From: SHZL01 sp963815185
GTDB lineage: Bacteria > Pseudomonadota > Gammaproteobacteria > Xanthomonadales > SZUA-36
DNA: 64,000 bases
Assembly (NCBI GenBank): GCA_963815185.1
Contig: CAWFGC010000014.1
Span: 186,001 to 250,000 of the forward strand
Direction: 5' to 3'
Shown here: positions 33,897-43,861 of the stretch, one piece after another
How positions within the stretch are numbered: position 1 is the first letter of the stretch
How the letters are laid out: each line of letters starts with the position of its first letter
The notes under the pieces: model-generated
Databases searched by the model: none
Seen by the model: the letters and a program-made list of their open reading frames with translations, nothing else
What the model was told of the DNA's origin: nothing
Made by a program: the position numbers and the translations under genes

Positions 33897-35930
33897 ATGA
33901 GCAATCATCTCGCCGGCGAAACCAGCCCCTACCTGCTGCAGCATGTCGACAATCCCGTGGATTGGTACCCCTGGGGCGAAGCAGCGCTGGCTTTGGCAAA
34001 AAATCAGGACAAACCCATACTGCTCAGCATCGGCTACGCCGCCTGCCACTGGTGCCATGTGATGGCGCATGAATCGTTCGAGGATGAAGCCACCGCCGGC
34101 TTGATGAACCGCTGGTTCGTCAATATCAAGGTGGACCGCGAGGAGCGCCCGGACCTTGACAGTATCTATATGGCGGCCGTGACCAGCATGACCGGCCACG
34201 GTGGCTGGCCCATGACCGTGTTTTTGACGCCGCAAGGAAAGCCGTTTTTCAGCGGCACCTATTTTCCACCGCAGCCGCGTCATGGGCTGCCGGCTTTCAG
34301 CCAGGTTTTGTCCAGCATTGCGGAGGCCTGGGAGAGCCGCCGGGATGAGGTGCAGAGCAGTGCGGACAGCGTCTGCCGGCACTTGCAGGAGGGCCTGAAG
34401 CCTGCCGCAGCGCAGGTTCTGCAGGCAGACATCCTGGAGCGTGCCCGCCGCGACCTGGGCGGCCGCTTTGACGCCCGCTGGGGCGGGTTCGGCAGCGCGC
34501 CCAAGTTCCCACAGCCGATGCTGCTGGAGTTCCTGCTCAGAGAATACCTGCGCACCGGCGAGGACTCGGCCCTGGACATGCTGACGCTGACACTGAACAA
34601 GATGGCTCAGGGCGGGATGTATGACCAGTTGGGCGGAGGATTTGCGCGCTATTCCACCGATCCGACCTGGCTGGTGCCGCATTTTGAGAAAATGTTGTAC
34701 GACAATGCCCAGTTGGCGCGAATTTATCTTCGCACCTGGCAGGTTACTGGCGATGGTTTTTTCCGGCGCATCGCGGAAGAGTCGCTGGATTACGTGTTAC
34801 GGGAAATGCACCATGAAGACGGCGGCTTTTACAGCAGCCAGGATGCCGACAGCGAGGGCGTGGAAGGCAAGTTCTTTGTCTGGGATGCGGCAGAGGTTCG
34901 CCAGGTGCTAGGTGCCGATGCCGATCTGTTCATGCGTGTGTACGACGTCAGCGACAGCGGCAACTGGGAAGGCAAAAACATCCTGCGCCTGGCGCAGACT
35001 CCGGGCGCTGCGGCAACCAGCCTCGGCATCGATGAAGCGCAAGCCGCAGAGGCTTTGAAAAGAGCCCGGCTCAAGCTGTTTGAATTGCGTTCGCAACGTG
35101 TCTGGCCGGGGCTGGACGACAAGGTCCTGACCGCCTGGAACGGGCTGATGCTGAGTGCGTTCGCCGAGGCGGGCAGGGTGCTCGGGCGTGCGGATTACCT
35201 GGCCGCCGCCAGCGCCAACGCGGCGTTCCTGCAGCGCGAATTGCGCGCTGCGGACGGCCGCCTGTTACGCACCTGGAAAGCGGGCTCACGGGCGAAATAT
35301 AACGCCTATCTGGAAGACTACGCTTGCCTGGCCGAAGGCTTGCTGAGCCTTTATGAGGCGACTTTCGATCTCAAATGGTTCACCTGGGCGGAGCAGCTCG
35401 CACGCTTCATGCTGGATCACTTCAAGGACCCGGATCAGGCTGGTTTTTACGACACTTCCGATGATCACGAAGCGCTGATCCAGCGGCCGCGCGATGTACA
35501 GGACAATGCCATGCCCAGCGGCAATGCCAAGGCAGCCATGGTTCTTTTCCGGCTCGGGCTTTACACCGGTGAAAAGGAATTCCTCCGGGTCGCGGAAGAT
35601 TCCGTAACTGCGGTGGCTGATTTGATGGCCCGCTTTCCAAGCGGATTCGGAGAATGGCTCAACGTGGCCAGTTTCATGCTTGGCCGGCCACGTGAACTCG
35701 CCCTCGTCGGGCCGTTGCAGGAGTTGGCTGACCTGCGTGCGGTGGTGAATGAAACGTACCGTCCCAATCTGGTGGTTGCCGCGGGCGTGAGCGAGGATGG
35801 TGGCAAGATGCCCTTGCTGGCAGGGCGTTCCATGATGACAGGATTGCCAACAGCCTATCTGTGCGAAGGCTTCAGTTGCCAGGCGCCGCTGACCGATCCC
35901 GCTGAATTGCGCACGCTGCTGGCACGGTAA
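33897..35930 (+). CDS. DUF255 thioredoxin-like / glycosidase-like protein
   Basis: A 677-residue protein of the YyaL/spermatogenesis-associated 20 family: an N-terminal thioredoxin-like domain with CHWC at 50-53 (AACHWCHVMAHESFED), then a long alpha/alpha-barrel domain resembling N-acylglucosamine epimerases (from about residue 180). Other family markers are GGWPMTVFLTPQGKPFFSGTY-like text split over 105-130 and DNAMPSGNAKAA near 540. Function is unknown across the family. Start ATG 33897 gives the exact family N-terminus (NHLAGETSPYLLQH). Possibly co-transcribed with the decarboxylase. Confidence 0.88.
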   Translation: MSNHLAGETSPYLLQHVDNPVDWYPWGEAALALAKNQDKPILLSIGYAACHWCHVMAHESFEDEATAGLMNRWFVNIKVDREERPDLDSIYMAAVTSMTGHGGWPMTVFLTPQGKPFFSGTYFPPQPRHGLPAFSQVLSSIAEAWESRRDEVQSSADSVCRHLQEGLKPAAAQVLQADILERARRDLGGRFDARWGGFGSAPKFPQPMLLEFLLREYLRTGEDSALDMLTLTLNKMAQGGMYDQLGGGFARYSTDPTWLVPHFEKMLYDNAQLARIYLRTWQVTGDGFFRRIAEESLDYVLREMHHEDGGFYSSQDADSEGVEGKFFVWDAAEVRQVLGADADLFMRVYDVSDSGNWEGKNILRLAQTPGAAATSLGIDEAQAAEALKRARLKLFELRSQRVWPGLDDKVLTAWNGLMLSAFAEAGRVLGRADYLAAASANAAFLQRELRAADGRLLRTWKAGSRAKYNAYLEDYACLAEGLLSLYEATFDLKWFTWAEQLARFMLDHFKDPDQAGFYDTSDDHEALIQRPRDVQDNAMPSGNAKAAMVLFRLGLYTGEKEFLRVAEDSVTAVADLMARFPSGFGEWLNVASFMLGRPRELALVGPLQELADLRAVVNETYRPNLVVAAGVSEDGGKMPLLAGRSMMTGLPTAYLCEGFSCQAPLTDPAELRTLLAR

Positions 35931-36072
35931 CGGTAGCGCCACACCCGGTCATCGGTGCTTGGAGACAGGGCCTGGAGCAACACTCTTGGCTGGTCCCATG
36001 TTTTCGTCGTTGCTTCCAGACTGTTTTTGTAGTTGAATCGCACGCTGATTGTTTCCTCCACATTGAATTGAC

Positions 36073-38497
36073 ATGGTTCCGATACTACAAAAAGAAGATC
36101 TGAAAAGAGCGATTCTCGAGCGCCTGGTGTATTCCGTCGGCAAGGACATCGAGCATGCCGTAGCGCGCGACTGGTGTGTGGCCCTGATGCTGGCGATTCG
36201 TGACCGGGTGGTGGATAACTGGATCGAAACGACGCGCCGTACCTATCTGGAACGGCAAAAACGGGTGTACTACCTTTCGATGGAATTCCTGATCGGCCGG
36301 TTGCTGGGCGACACGATGTCCAACCTGGGTCTGACCGGCGTCTGCCGCCAGGCCATGGCCGATCTGAACATCAATCTGGATGACATATTGATCGAAGAAC
36401 CCGATGCCGCTCTGGGCAATGGCGGCCTGGGCAGGCTGGCAGCCTGTTTCCTGGATTCCATGTCGTCGCTGGGAATCGCGGGATTCGGTTACGGTATCCG
36501 CTACCAGCATGGGCTGTTCCAGCAGTTTCTGGGTGACGGCTGGCAGCTGGAAGAGCCCGAGGACTGGCTCACTCAGGGTGGAAATCCCTGGGAATTCGAG
36601 CGGGCTGAGGCCTCGTACGCGATTTCTTTCGGCGGTACTGCAGATCCTGCTCGCGAGGGGACGGAACGATGGCAGCCGGCGGAACAGGTGTTGGCCTGCG
36701 CCAATGACATGCCCATCGCCGGCTGGGGCGCAGAGCATGTAAACACGCTGCGCTTGTGGTCGGCGACGCCGGCCAAAACCTTCGATCTGTCTCAGTTCAA
36801 CCAGGGCGATTACCTGCAGGCCGCGCAACACCAGGTGTTGGCTGAAACCCTGACCCGGGTGCTCTATCCGGATGATTCCACCGACCACGGGCGCGAATTG
36901 CGCTTGAAGCAGGAATACTTCTTCACCTCGGCCTCGGTGCAGGATCTGGTGCGCCGCTATCTGGTCGACCATCAAGACCTGCGGGAGCTACCCCAGTTCG
37001 TTGCCATTCAACTCAACGATACCCACCCCGCCATCATGGTGCCTGAATTGATGCGCTTATTGATGGATGAGCACGGGTTCGAGTGCCGGCAGGCGCTGGA
37101 AGTGGCCCGTGCCTGTATTTCCTACACCAACCACACCCTGCTGCCGGAAGCGCTGGAAGCCTGGCCGCTGGAACTGTTTGCGCGGGTGCTGCCAAGGCAC
37201 CTTCAGATCATCCGTGAACTTGACGCGTTCGTCGCGGAGGAAGTTCAAGCTGCCGGGGGGGACCTCGAGGCCGCATCGGTACGGGTCGTTTCTTCTGAGG
37301 ATGACCACAATGGCAGTGTGCGCATGAGCCATCTCGCATTCATCGGCAGTCACCGCGTGAATGGCGTTTCGGCATTGCACACGCGCCTGATGACCGAGAC
37401 GGTATTCGGCAAGCTGCACCAGCTCTATCCCGAGAAGATCATCAACATCACCAACGGCGTGACACCGAGACGCTGGTTGTACCACTGCAATCCGGCATTG
37501 GCCGGGCTGATCACTGAAACCATCGGCGATGAGCTGGATTGGCGATCTCGGAAATATCATCGGAGTCGCGCCCCATGCGGACGATGCCTCATTCCGGGAG
37601 GCCTTCATGTCCGCCAAGGAGCACAACAAGCAGCGGCTGGCGCTTGAGATTCTGCACTCGACCGGCATCCGCGTCGATCCGCAAGCCCTGTTTGATGTTC
37701 AGATCAAGCGCATCCACGAATACAAGCGGCAGTTGCTCAATGCCCTGCAAGTGGCGGCGCGTTACCGCGCCATTGTGGAAAACCCAGATGCGGACTGGTT
37801 GCCGGTGGTGAAGATTTTCAGCGGCAAAGCGGCTCCGAGTTACATGATGGCCAAGTTGATCATCAAGCTGATCAATGACATCGCGGCCCGGGTGAATAAC
37901 GATCCCTTGGTCGGCGACCGCCTGAAAGTCATCTACCTGCCCAATTACAATGTTTCTCTGGCTGAAATCATCATTCCCGGTGCCGATGTTTCCGAGCAGA
38001 TTTCAACCGCAGGCATGGAAGCTTCCGGTACCGGCAACATGAAACTGGCCCTGAACGGCGCGCTGACGCTGGGTACGCTCGATGGTGCCAATATTGAGAT
38101 ACGCGAGCGCGTAGGCGCCGACAATATATTCATTTTTGGCATGACCGCAGAGCAAATCGCGGAGCAGTGGCGCAATGGCTACACGCCGGCAAGCATCATC
38201 GAAAACAATCCCACTTTGTCCGGCGTGCTCGGTGAGATCGGTTCAGGGGCCTATTCTGCGGGAGACGGGGATCGCTTCAAATCCATCATCGACCACCTTT
38301 ATCATCACGATTCCTTCATGGTTGCGGCCGACTTCGAGGCCTACCATCAGGCTCAGGCCCTGGTCGAGCAGTCGTTCCGGCAGCGTGATAGCTGGGCAAG
38401 ACGCGCGGTTTTGAATACTGCGCACGTGGGCTGGTTTTCTTCGGACCGGGCGATTCGGGCTTACGATGATGAGATCTGGCATTCGCAAACCGCCTGA
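36073..38497 (+). pseudogene. glgP: Glycogen/maltodextrin phosphorylase (frameshifted)
   Basis: Releases glucose-1-phosphate from glycogen. The first frame (ATG 36073) covers the N-terminal domain (RVYYLSMEFLIGRLL, ALGNGGLGRLAACFLDS, GYGIRYQHGLFQQ) to INITNGVTPRRWL. At 37531-37541 one extra base shifts the frame. The rest continues as WIGDLGN, VQIKRIHEYKRQLLNAL and EASGTGNMKLALNGALTLGT, the last holding the PLP lysine. The joined product is about 808 residues, normal length. Because the PLP site lies after the break, the gene is inactive if the shift is real. glgB and glgC are nearby, a functional group. Confidence 0.9.
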
Positions 38498-38552
38498 TTG
38501 ATTCTGCATCGGGGCAGGCAACGAATGCTTCGATGTCGCTACCTGGCATACC

Positions 38553-40115
38553 TCACTCCATCGCCACCGTATTATCGAACAGCGGTTCGAGTTCGCCGTG
38601 GGCGGCATCGCCGTGGTCGGTCTCCCGGTCGAGCAGCGCCACCGTGCGCTTGAACAGTTCACTGGCCTCTTGCGGGCTGTTGCCGATGCAGGTCATGCCC
38701 AGTTTGCCGAATTGCGAGAGCGCGCCGATCATGTAAAACAACACACCAGTGCCGCTGTCGGGTTGGTAATGGATGTTGTTGCGGATGATGATGTCGAACA
38801 GATCCTCCGGCAGTAAACCCCGGTAAGCCGGCGACTTGAGGTTGTCCGTGGCGCTGTAAAATTTTTCCTGGCCGGTGGGGGCGTGAAAAATACCGGTTTC
38901 CGGGTTTAGCTTGCCCGATGTAAGAAATTCCAGGGCATGAAACGGCGGGGTCGTGCCACCCATGCGCAGATTGATTTCAAGGGCATGAGACTGCCAGTTC
39001 TGTCCGCGGTTCCGGGTCAACAAAAAGTCGATGCCAAAGCGGCCTATGACTCCTTGTCTGCTGAGCACCTCGCCAATTTGCAGCGCTTGCTGCTGGATCA
39101 TCGCACGGTATTCTGCTCTGGCCGGAAAGCGGCAACCAAGGTACACCTGCCCGGTTTTCCCTCCGAGCACCTGTTCATGGCTGGATACCAGTACCGCCTT
39201 GCCGTCCGGACGGATGCGCATTTGCACGCTGGGCGAACGCGATTCATCGGCCTCTACCATTTCCTCAACAATACCTCCCATCTTATTGTATTTGCGTAGA
39301 AATGAATTAATATTCTCCTGTGATGATGGCCATTCGAGCTGTTGCAGATTTGCACTCACGGCGCTGGCATCGGTTTTTGCCGGCGGATAGGTGAACACCC
39401 CATTACCTTCGCCGGAGAACCCTTCGTTGATCTTCACCACTGCGCGGCGGATTTCCGGCCGCAGTTCCGCCAGGCGGCACAAGGCTTCGACGATCTCCTG
39501 TTCGGTGTGAAGGTCTTCAGATCCAGCCGGGTACGGCACCCCGGCGGCGGCAAAGGTGTGTCTGCTGCCGGACTTGGTACCCAAAGGCAATAACACGGGG
39601 TCCACGCCGTTGAGTGGAATTTCGAGTTCCAGCGCCAGGCGGCGTTCCAGCATGGTGGTGTTGTAGCAGGTCAGGTAGGCCGGGCCGTGTTCCTGTATCC
39701 AGTCGCGCAGGCGGTTCAGGACTCGCGGGCGCTCCAGCACCTTCTCTGTCAGGGCCCGCGGGCTGGCGTCATAAAGACACAACATCTGCAGGCGCCGCCG
39801 GGCATGTGCGGCGGGAACACCCACCAGCAGTTGCAGATAGTAGTCCACCACATCCGGATGTACCGGCTGGCTGGTGACATAGATCAGCCGCGCATTGGGG
39901 TTACGCAGGCGGATCAGCGCGAACAACAAACGCTCTTCATAAAACGAGGCGCCCTGGACCTTGCTGAGTTCTTCCTGGTCGACGCTGAGCGAAGGCACGA
40001 TGACGGAAGTATGCGAGAAGGAATCGCTTTCGTGGGTTGCCGTCCAGATGGGTAACAGCTTCTGCTGCAACTTTTGAAATTCCGCGTCGGTGCCCACGTT
40101 TTTTGTGTTGGTCAA
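38553..40115 (-). CDS. PGM1-type ATP-grasp peptide (carboxylate-amine) ligase
   Basis: A 520-residue protein with the two-part layout of PGM1-like ligases: a pre-ATP-grasp domain (1-190) and an ATP-grasp domain with VVKINEGFSGEGNGVF (nucleotide and glycine-rich loop), GGIVEEMVE and the metal-binding end LEINLRMGGTTPP. Such ligases form amide bonds, in peptide antibiotics in the known case. Here the gene overlaps the end of glgB by four bases (ATGA), so its product is made together with the glycogen branching enzyme. No other biosynthetic gene is close. A role in modifying a storage compound or a small amide is speculative. Confidence 0.75.
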   Translation of the reverse strand: MTNTKNVGTDAEFQKLQQKLLPIWTATHESDSFSHTSVIVPSLSVDQEELSKVQGASFYEERLLFALIRLRNPNARLIYVTSQPVHPDVVDYYLQLLVGVPAAHARRRLQMLCLYDASPRALTEKVLERPRVLNRLRDWIQEHGPAYLTCYNTTMLERRLALELEIPLNGVDPVLLPLGTKSGSRHTFAAAGVPYPAGSEDLHTEQEIVEALCRLAELRPEIRRAVVKINEGFSGEGNGVFTYPPAKTDASAVSANLQQLEWPSSQENINSFLRKYNKMGGIVEEMVEADESRSPSVQMRIRPDGKAVLVSSHEQVLGGKTGQVYLGCRFPARAEYRAMIQQQALQIGEVLSRQGVIGRFGIDFLLTRNRGQNWQSHALEINLRMGGTTPPFHALEFLTSGKLNPETGIFHAPTGQEKFYSATDNLKSPAYRGLLPEDLFDIIIRNNIHYQPDSGTGVLFYMIGALSQFGKLGMTCIGNSPQEASELFKRTVALLDRETDHGDAAHGELEPLFDNTVAME

Positions 40116-42307
40116 GTTGCGCTCCTGTGGTTTACCTGGGGGTCTGCCTGGGTGTCCAAACCCAGCACCAGCGCAGCAAGCGGGGGCAGGTTCACCTGCA
40201 GACTGTGCGGCTGCCCACCCTGTCCCATGGGCTCTGATTTCAGTTCATGCGCATGATGCAGGCCGCTACCGCCGAATTCCGCCGCATCTGAATTGAACAC
40301 CTCATAGAAGCGCCCGGCGCAATGCAGCGGGATACGGTAGCCGCTTCTGGGTTCGGGGGTGAAATTGAGAATGACGACCAGGGATTCCTCAGCGCCATGG
40401 CGCACAAAGCTGATGACCGACTGCTGCCAGTCTTCACCACTCAGCCATTCGAAGCCGCGCTGGTCACAATCCCACTGTGAGAGCGCGGGATGAAGGGACT
40501 GCAGCCGGTTCAGGCCCGTCAGCAAGCGGCCGACACCCTGTGGAAATGGCTCTTCAGTCCGGTGCCAGGGTAAGGCGCCGCCCGCAGCCCATTCCCCCGG
40601 CTGGGCAAACTCACCGCCCATGAACAACAGCTCCTTGCCCGGAAACAGCCACTGGTAACTGTACAGCAGGCGCAGGTTGGCGTAGCGCTGCCATTCATCG
40701 CCCGGCATGCGCCCGAACAGGGATTTTTTCAGGTGTACGACTTCATCGTGGGAAAGGGGCAGAATGAAGTTTTCATGAAAGGCGTAGACCGTGGCAAAGG
40801 TCAGCCAGTCGTGGTGGTGCTTGCGGTGGATCGGATCCTTGCTCATGTAATCGAGGGTGTCGTGCATCCAGCCCATGTTCCATTTCAGATGAAACCCCAA
40901 CCCGCCCGTCTCAACCGCATGGGTAACCCCATGCCAGTCACTGGATTCTTCGGCCATCATCAAGCAGCCAGGGCACTCGTGGCGTACGGCCTGGTTCAAT
41001 TCGCGGATGAAGTCGATGGCTTCGAGATTATGGTGACCACCGAACTTGTTGGGCGCCCACTGTTCCGCCTGGCGCGAGAAATTCAGGTACAGCATGGAGG
41101 CGACGGCATCCACGCGCAGTCCGTCAATATGAAATTCCTGCAGCCAGTACAAAGCGCTGGAAATCAAAAAGCTGCGCACCTCGTGGCGTTCATAGTTGAA
41201 CACCAGCGTGCCCCAGTCGCGTTGTTCGGCTTTCTTCGCGTCATGGTATTCGAACAGGGCTCCGCCGTCGAAATGGGCCAAAGCATGTGCATCGCGGGGA
41301 AAATGGGCCGGCACCCAGTCGAGGAATACGCCAATTCCCCGCTGATGGAAGTGATCAACGAACGCGCGGAAATCATCGGGATTGCCGTGACGGCTGGTGG
41401 GTGCGAAATAGCCGGTGGACTGGTAGCCCCAGGATTCGTCCAGCGGGTGTTCCTTCATCGGCAGCAGTTCAATATGGGTAAAGCCCAGCGCATGCACATA
41501 GTCACAGAGCTGAGTCGCCAATTCGGAATAGCTCAGCAGACTTCCGTCCGGCCGCCGGCGCCAGGAGCCCAGATGCACTTCGTAAATTGATAGCGGTTGC
41601 TCCAGTGCGTTGACCTGTGTGCGTGCTTGCGACCATTGGGTGTCTTGCCACTGGTGCGCTACGTCTCGAGGTATCAGGCTGGCGGTGGCCGGCCGCTGTT
41701 CGGTCCAGCGCGCGAAGGGATCGGACTTGAGCAGGATTTCGCCGCTGGCGGCATTGCGGATTTCAAATTTGTAAGGCCCCTCGTAAACGCCCGGAATGAA
41801 GAGCTCCCAAATCCCATGAGCGGGATGCGAACGCATCGGATGACAGCGTCCGTCCCAGGCGTTGAAATCGCCCACCACGCTGACCCTTTCCGCATTGGGG
41901 GCCCAGACCGAGAACAGCGTTCCAGCGATGCCGTCAACGGAATAATGCCGCGCGCCGAGCAGCTCCTGCGCCCGGTAATGGCGGCCGGAATTGAAGTCCT
42001 GCATGGCCTGCTGGTGCAGTACCGGGCCAAAGCTGTAGGGATCATGAACCTGCAGGCGGTGGCCGGCGTCGTTGTCCCACAAGATCAACGGCGGCCGGGG
42101 GATGTGCGTGAAATCGCCGCGATATTCGAACAGGTCGGTATCCGGCAAGCGGGTCATCGGATGGCTTTCATTCTCGATCCAGGCCTGCCGGGCGCGCGGG
42201 ATGAAGCAACGCAAAACCTCGCCGTTTGCGGACTGGTGCCGTCCGAGAAATGCAAAGGGGTCGCCGTGCCGGCCGGCAGAGAGTCTGGCGGTATTCTCAT
42301 ACGCCAC
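40112..42307 (-). CDS. glgB: 1,4-alpha-glucan branching enzyme
   Basis: Introduces alpha-1,6 branches in glycogen. The 731-residue GH13 protein has an N-terminal CBM48 pair (FSVWAPNAERVSVVGDFNAW near 135-155) and the catalytic barrel with GLRVDAVASMLY (nucleophile Asp), MMAEESSDW (acid Glu) and LPLSHDEVVH (transition-state His/Asp). A C-terminal beta domain follows. Length and motifs are complete. It diverges from glgC across 194 bases that should hold promoters for both, and it is coupled to the PGM1-like ligase downstream. Confidence 0.95.
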   Translation of the reverse strand: MAYENTARLSAGRHGDPFAFLGRHQSANGEVLRCFIPRARQAWIENESHPMTRLPDTDLFEYRGDFTHIPRPPLILWDNDAGHRLQVHDPYSFGPVLHQQAMQDFNSGRHYRAQELLGARHYSVDGIAGTLFSVWAPNAERVSVVGDFNAWDGRCHPMRSHPAHGIWELFIPGVYEGPYKFEIRNAASGEILLKSDPFARWTEQRPATASLIPRDVAHQWQDTQWSQARTQVNALEQPLSIYEVHLGSWRRRPDGSLLSYSELATQLCDYVHALGFTHIELLPMKEHPLDESWGYQSTGYFAPTSRHGNPDDFRAFVDHFHQRGIGVFLDWVPAHFPRDAHALAHFDGGALFEYHDAKKAEQRDWGTLVFNYERHEVRSFLISSALYWLQEFHIDGLRVDAVASMLYLNFSRQAEQWAPNKFGGHHNLEAIDFIRELNQAVRHECPGCLMMAEESSDWHGVTHAVETGGLGFHLKWNMGWMHDTLDYMSKDPIHRKHHHDWLTFATVYAFHENFILPLSHDEVVHLKKSLFGRMPGDEWQRYANLRLLYSYQWLFPGKELLFMGGEFAQPGEWAAGGALPWHRTEEPFPQGVGRLLTGLNRLQSLHPALSQWDCDQRGFEWLSGEDWQQSVISFVRHGAEESLVVILNFTPEPRSGYRIPLHCAGRFYEVFNSDAAEFGGSGLHHAHELKSEPMGQGGQPHSLQVNLPPLAALVLGLDTQADPQVNHRSAT

Positions 42308-42501
42308 ATCATCGAAAACAGGCGCTGGTGCGGGAGTCTTGGGTTGGTTTTTGTCGCGTGGTCTGCTGATCAGTGTCTCTCCTGAGGGTATGCTGATTTA
42401 CACGGCGTAAAAACGTATGATGAATACAGAATACGGCTGATTCATTATTCCACGTCTGGGCCGATAACGTGACATATGAGTATGATTGAGATGGTTTCCA
42501 A

Positions 42502-43749
42502 ATGCTGATTCCACGAAAATCCGGTCGCTTCGTCAGCCGCCTGACCCGCAGCACGATGGCCGTCATCATGGCCGGTGGCCGCGGCACGCGTTTGGGCGAT
42601 CTGACGGCAACCCGCGCCAAGCCGGCTGCCCCTTTCGGCGGCAAGTACCGCATCATCGATTTCCCCTTGTCCAATTGCGTCAACTCGGGCATCCGCCAGG
42701 TTTTCGTTCTGACCCAGTACAAAGCCCATTCCCTGATCCAGCACGTGCATCGCGGCTGGGGGTACATGCGTGGCGAACTGGGGGAATTCATCCAGATCGT
42801 TCCGGCGCAGCAGCAGGTGGGCGAATATTGGTACCAGGGCACCGCGGATTCGGTGTACCAGAACCTCAGCCTGATCCGTCAACACAGCCCCGAGCACGTC
42901 ATCATTCTGGCTGGTGACCACATCTACAAAATGGACTACGGTCCGATGATTGCCTTCCATACGGAAAACAATGCCGACATCACCGTTGGTGTCGTGCAGG
43001 TGCCCTTGAAAGAGGCTTCCGGTTTTGGCGTGATGACGGTGGACGACACCGATCGCGTCATGCATTTTGATGAAAAGCCGGACAGCCCACAGCCCATGCC
43101 CGGCAATTCAGCAATGGCTTTGGCTTCAATGGGCATCTACGTATTCAACCGTGAATTCCTGTTCGACCAGCTTGAAGCGGATGCGGCCGATCCCGCTTCG
43201 GCCCATGATTTTGGCAAAAACATCATTCCCGGCAGCATCAAGCAGTGCCGCGTATTCGCCTATCCGTTCAATGACGTGAAGACCAAAGCCCAGAGTTACT
43301 GGCGCGACGTCGGTACCGTGGACGCCTTCTTCCAGGCCAATATGGAGTTGATCCATGTAAACCCGGAGCTCAACCTTTATGACAACGAGTGGCCGATTTG
43401 GACCTACCAGGAGCAATCACCGCCCGCCAAATTCATATTGGACAGCATGGATCGGCGCGGCATGGCTCTGAATTCAATGGTTTCCGGCGGTTGCATCATC
43501 TCCGGGGCGCTGGTGAACCAGTCCCTGTTGTTTTCGGATGTGCGTCTGGAGGAATATTCTCACCTGTATCGTGCAGTGGTGCTGCCCCATGTCAGGATCG
43601 GCAGGAACTGCAGCATCACCAACGCCATCGTCGATGAGCATTGCGAAATCCCGGACGGAACCGTGATCGGCCAGGACCCGGTTGAAGATGCGCGCCGCTT
43701 CCACGTTACCGAAGGCGGTGTCGTGTTGGTCTGTTCCCATATGCTATAA
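42502..43749 (+). CDS. glgC: Glucose-1-phosphate adenylyltransferase
   Basis: Makes ADP-glucose, the committed step of bacterial glycogen synthesis. The 415-residue protein shows the nucleotidyltransferase start MAGGRGTRLGDLTATRAKPA, the activator-site FGGKYRIIDFPLSNC, GTADSVYQNL and the catalytic LAGDHIYKMDY. A left-handed beta-helix ends the protein (SGGCIISGA, VRIGRNCSITNAIVDEHCEI). Start ATG 42502 is consistent with the family N-terminus. No glgA is present in the window, so glycogen synthase must be elsewhere. Confidence 0.95.
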   Translation: MLIPRKSGRFVSRLTRSTMAVIMAGGRGTRLGDLTATRAKPAAPFGGKYRIIDFPLSNCVNSGIRQVFVLTQYKAHSLIQHVHRGWGYMRGELGEFIQIVPAQQQVGEYWYQGTADSVYQNLSLIRQHSPEHVIILAGDHIYKMDYGPMIAFHTENNADITVGVVQVPLKEASGFGVMTVDDTDRVMHFDEKPDSPQPMPGNSAMALASMGIYVFNREFLFDQLEADAADPASAHDFGKNIIPGSIKQCRVFAYPFNDVKTKAQSYWRDVGTVDAFFQANMELIHVNPELNLYDNEWPIWTYQEQSPPAKFILDSMDRRGMALNSMVSGGCIISGALVNQSLLFSDVRLEEYSHLYRAVVLPHVRIGRNCSITNAIVDEHCEIPDGTVIGQDPVEDARRFHVTEGGVVLVCSHML

Positions 43750-43777
43750 AACACGCTCCGTGCATAATTGATCAGAG
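43748..43777. repeat. First copy of a 30-bp intergenic motif
   Basis: AAAACACGCTCCGTGC, ATA, then ATTGATCAGAG. Nearly the same sequence recurs at 50610-50638. On the minus strand it contains GCACGGAGCGTG followed by TTTT, a short hairpin with a T tail, so it could be a minus-strand terminator; here it lies just after glgC. Confidence 0.6.
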
Positions 43778-43861
43778 GCTCCTTTGGCCTTTGCGGCGCT
43801 GCCGGATACGTTATAACCTGATTACCCAGGCGGTCATTCATTAACGATTTGAGGTTGAAAC

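Noticed and set aside
33333..34682. Long minus-strand open frame (449 codons)
   Set aside because: It runs antisense through the decarboxylase and DUF255 genes, both clear family members, and has no recognisable motif.
37531..37541. Programmed +1 frameshifting in glgP and the other broken genes
   Set aside because: No shared slippery sequence, stop codon or Shine-Dalgarno-like stimulator is seen at the eleven sites, and the genes are of unrelated types.
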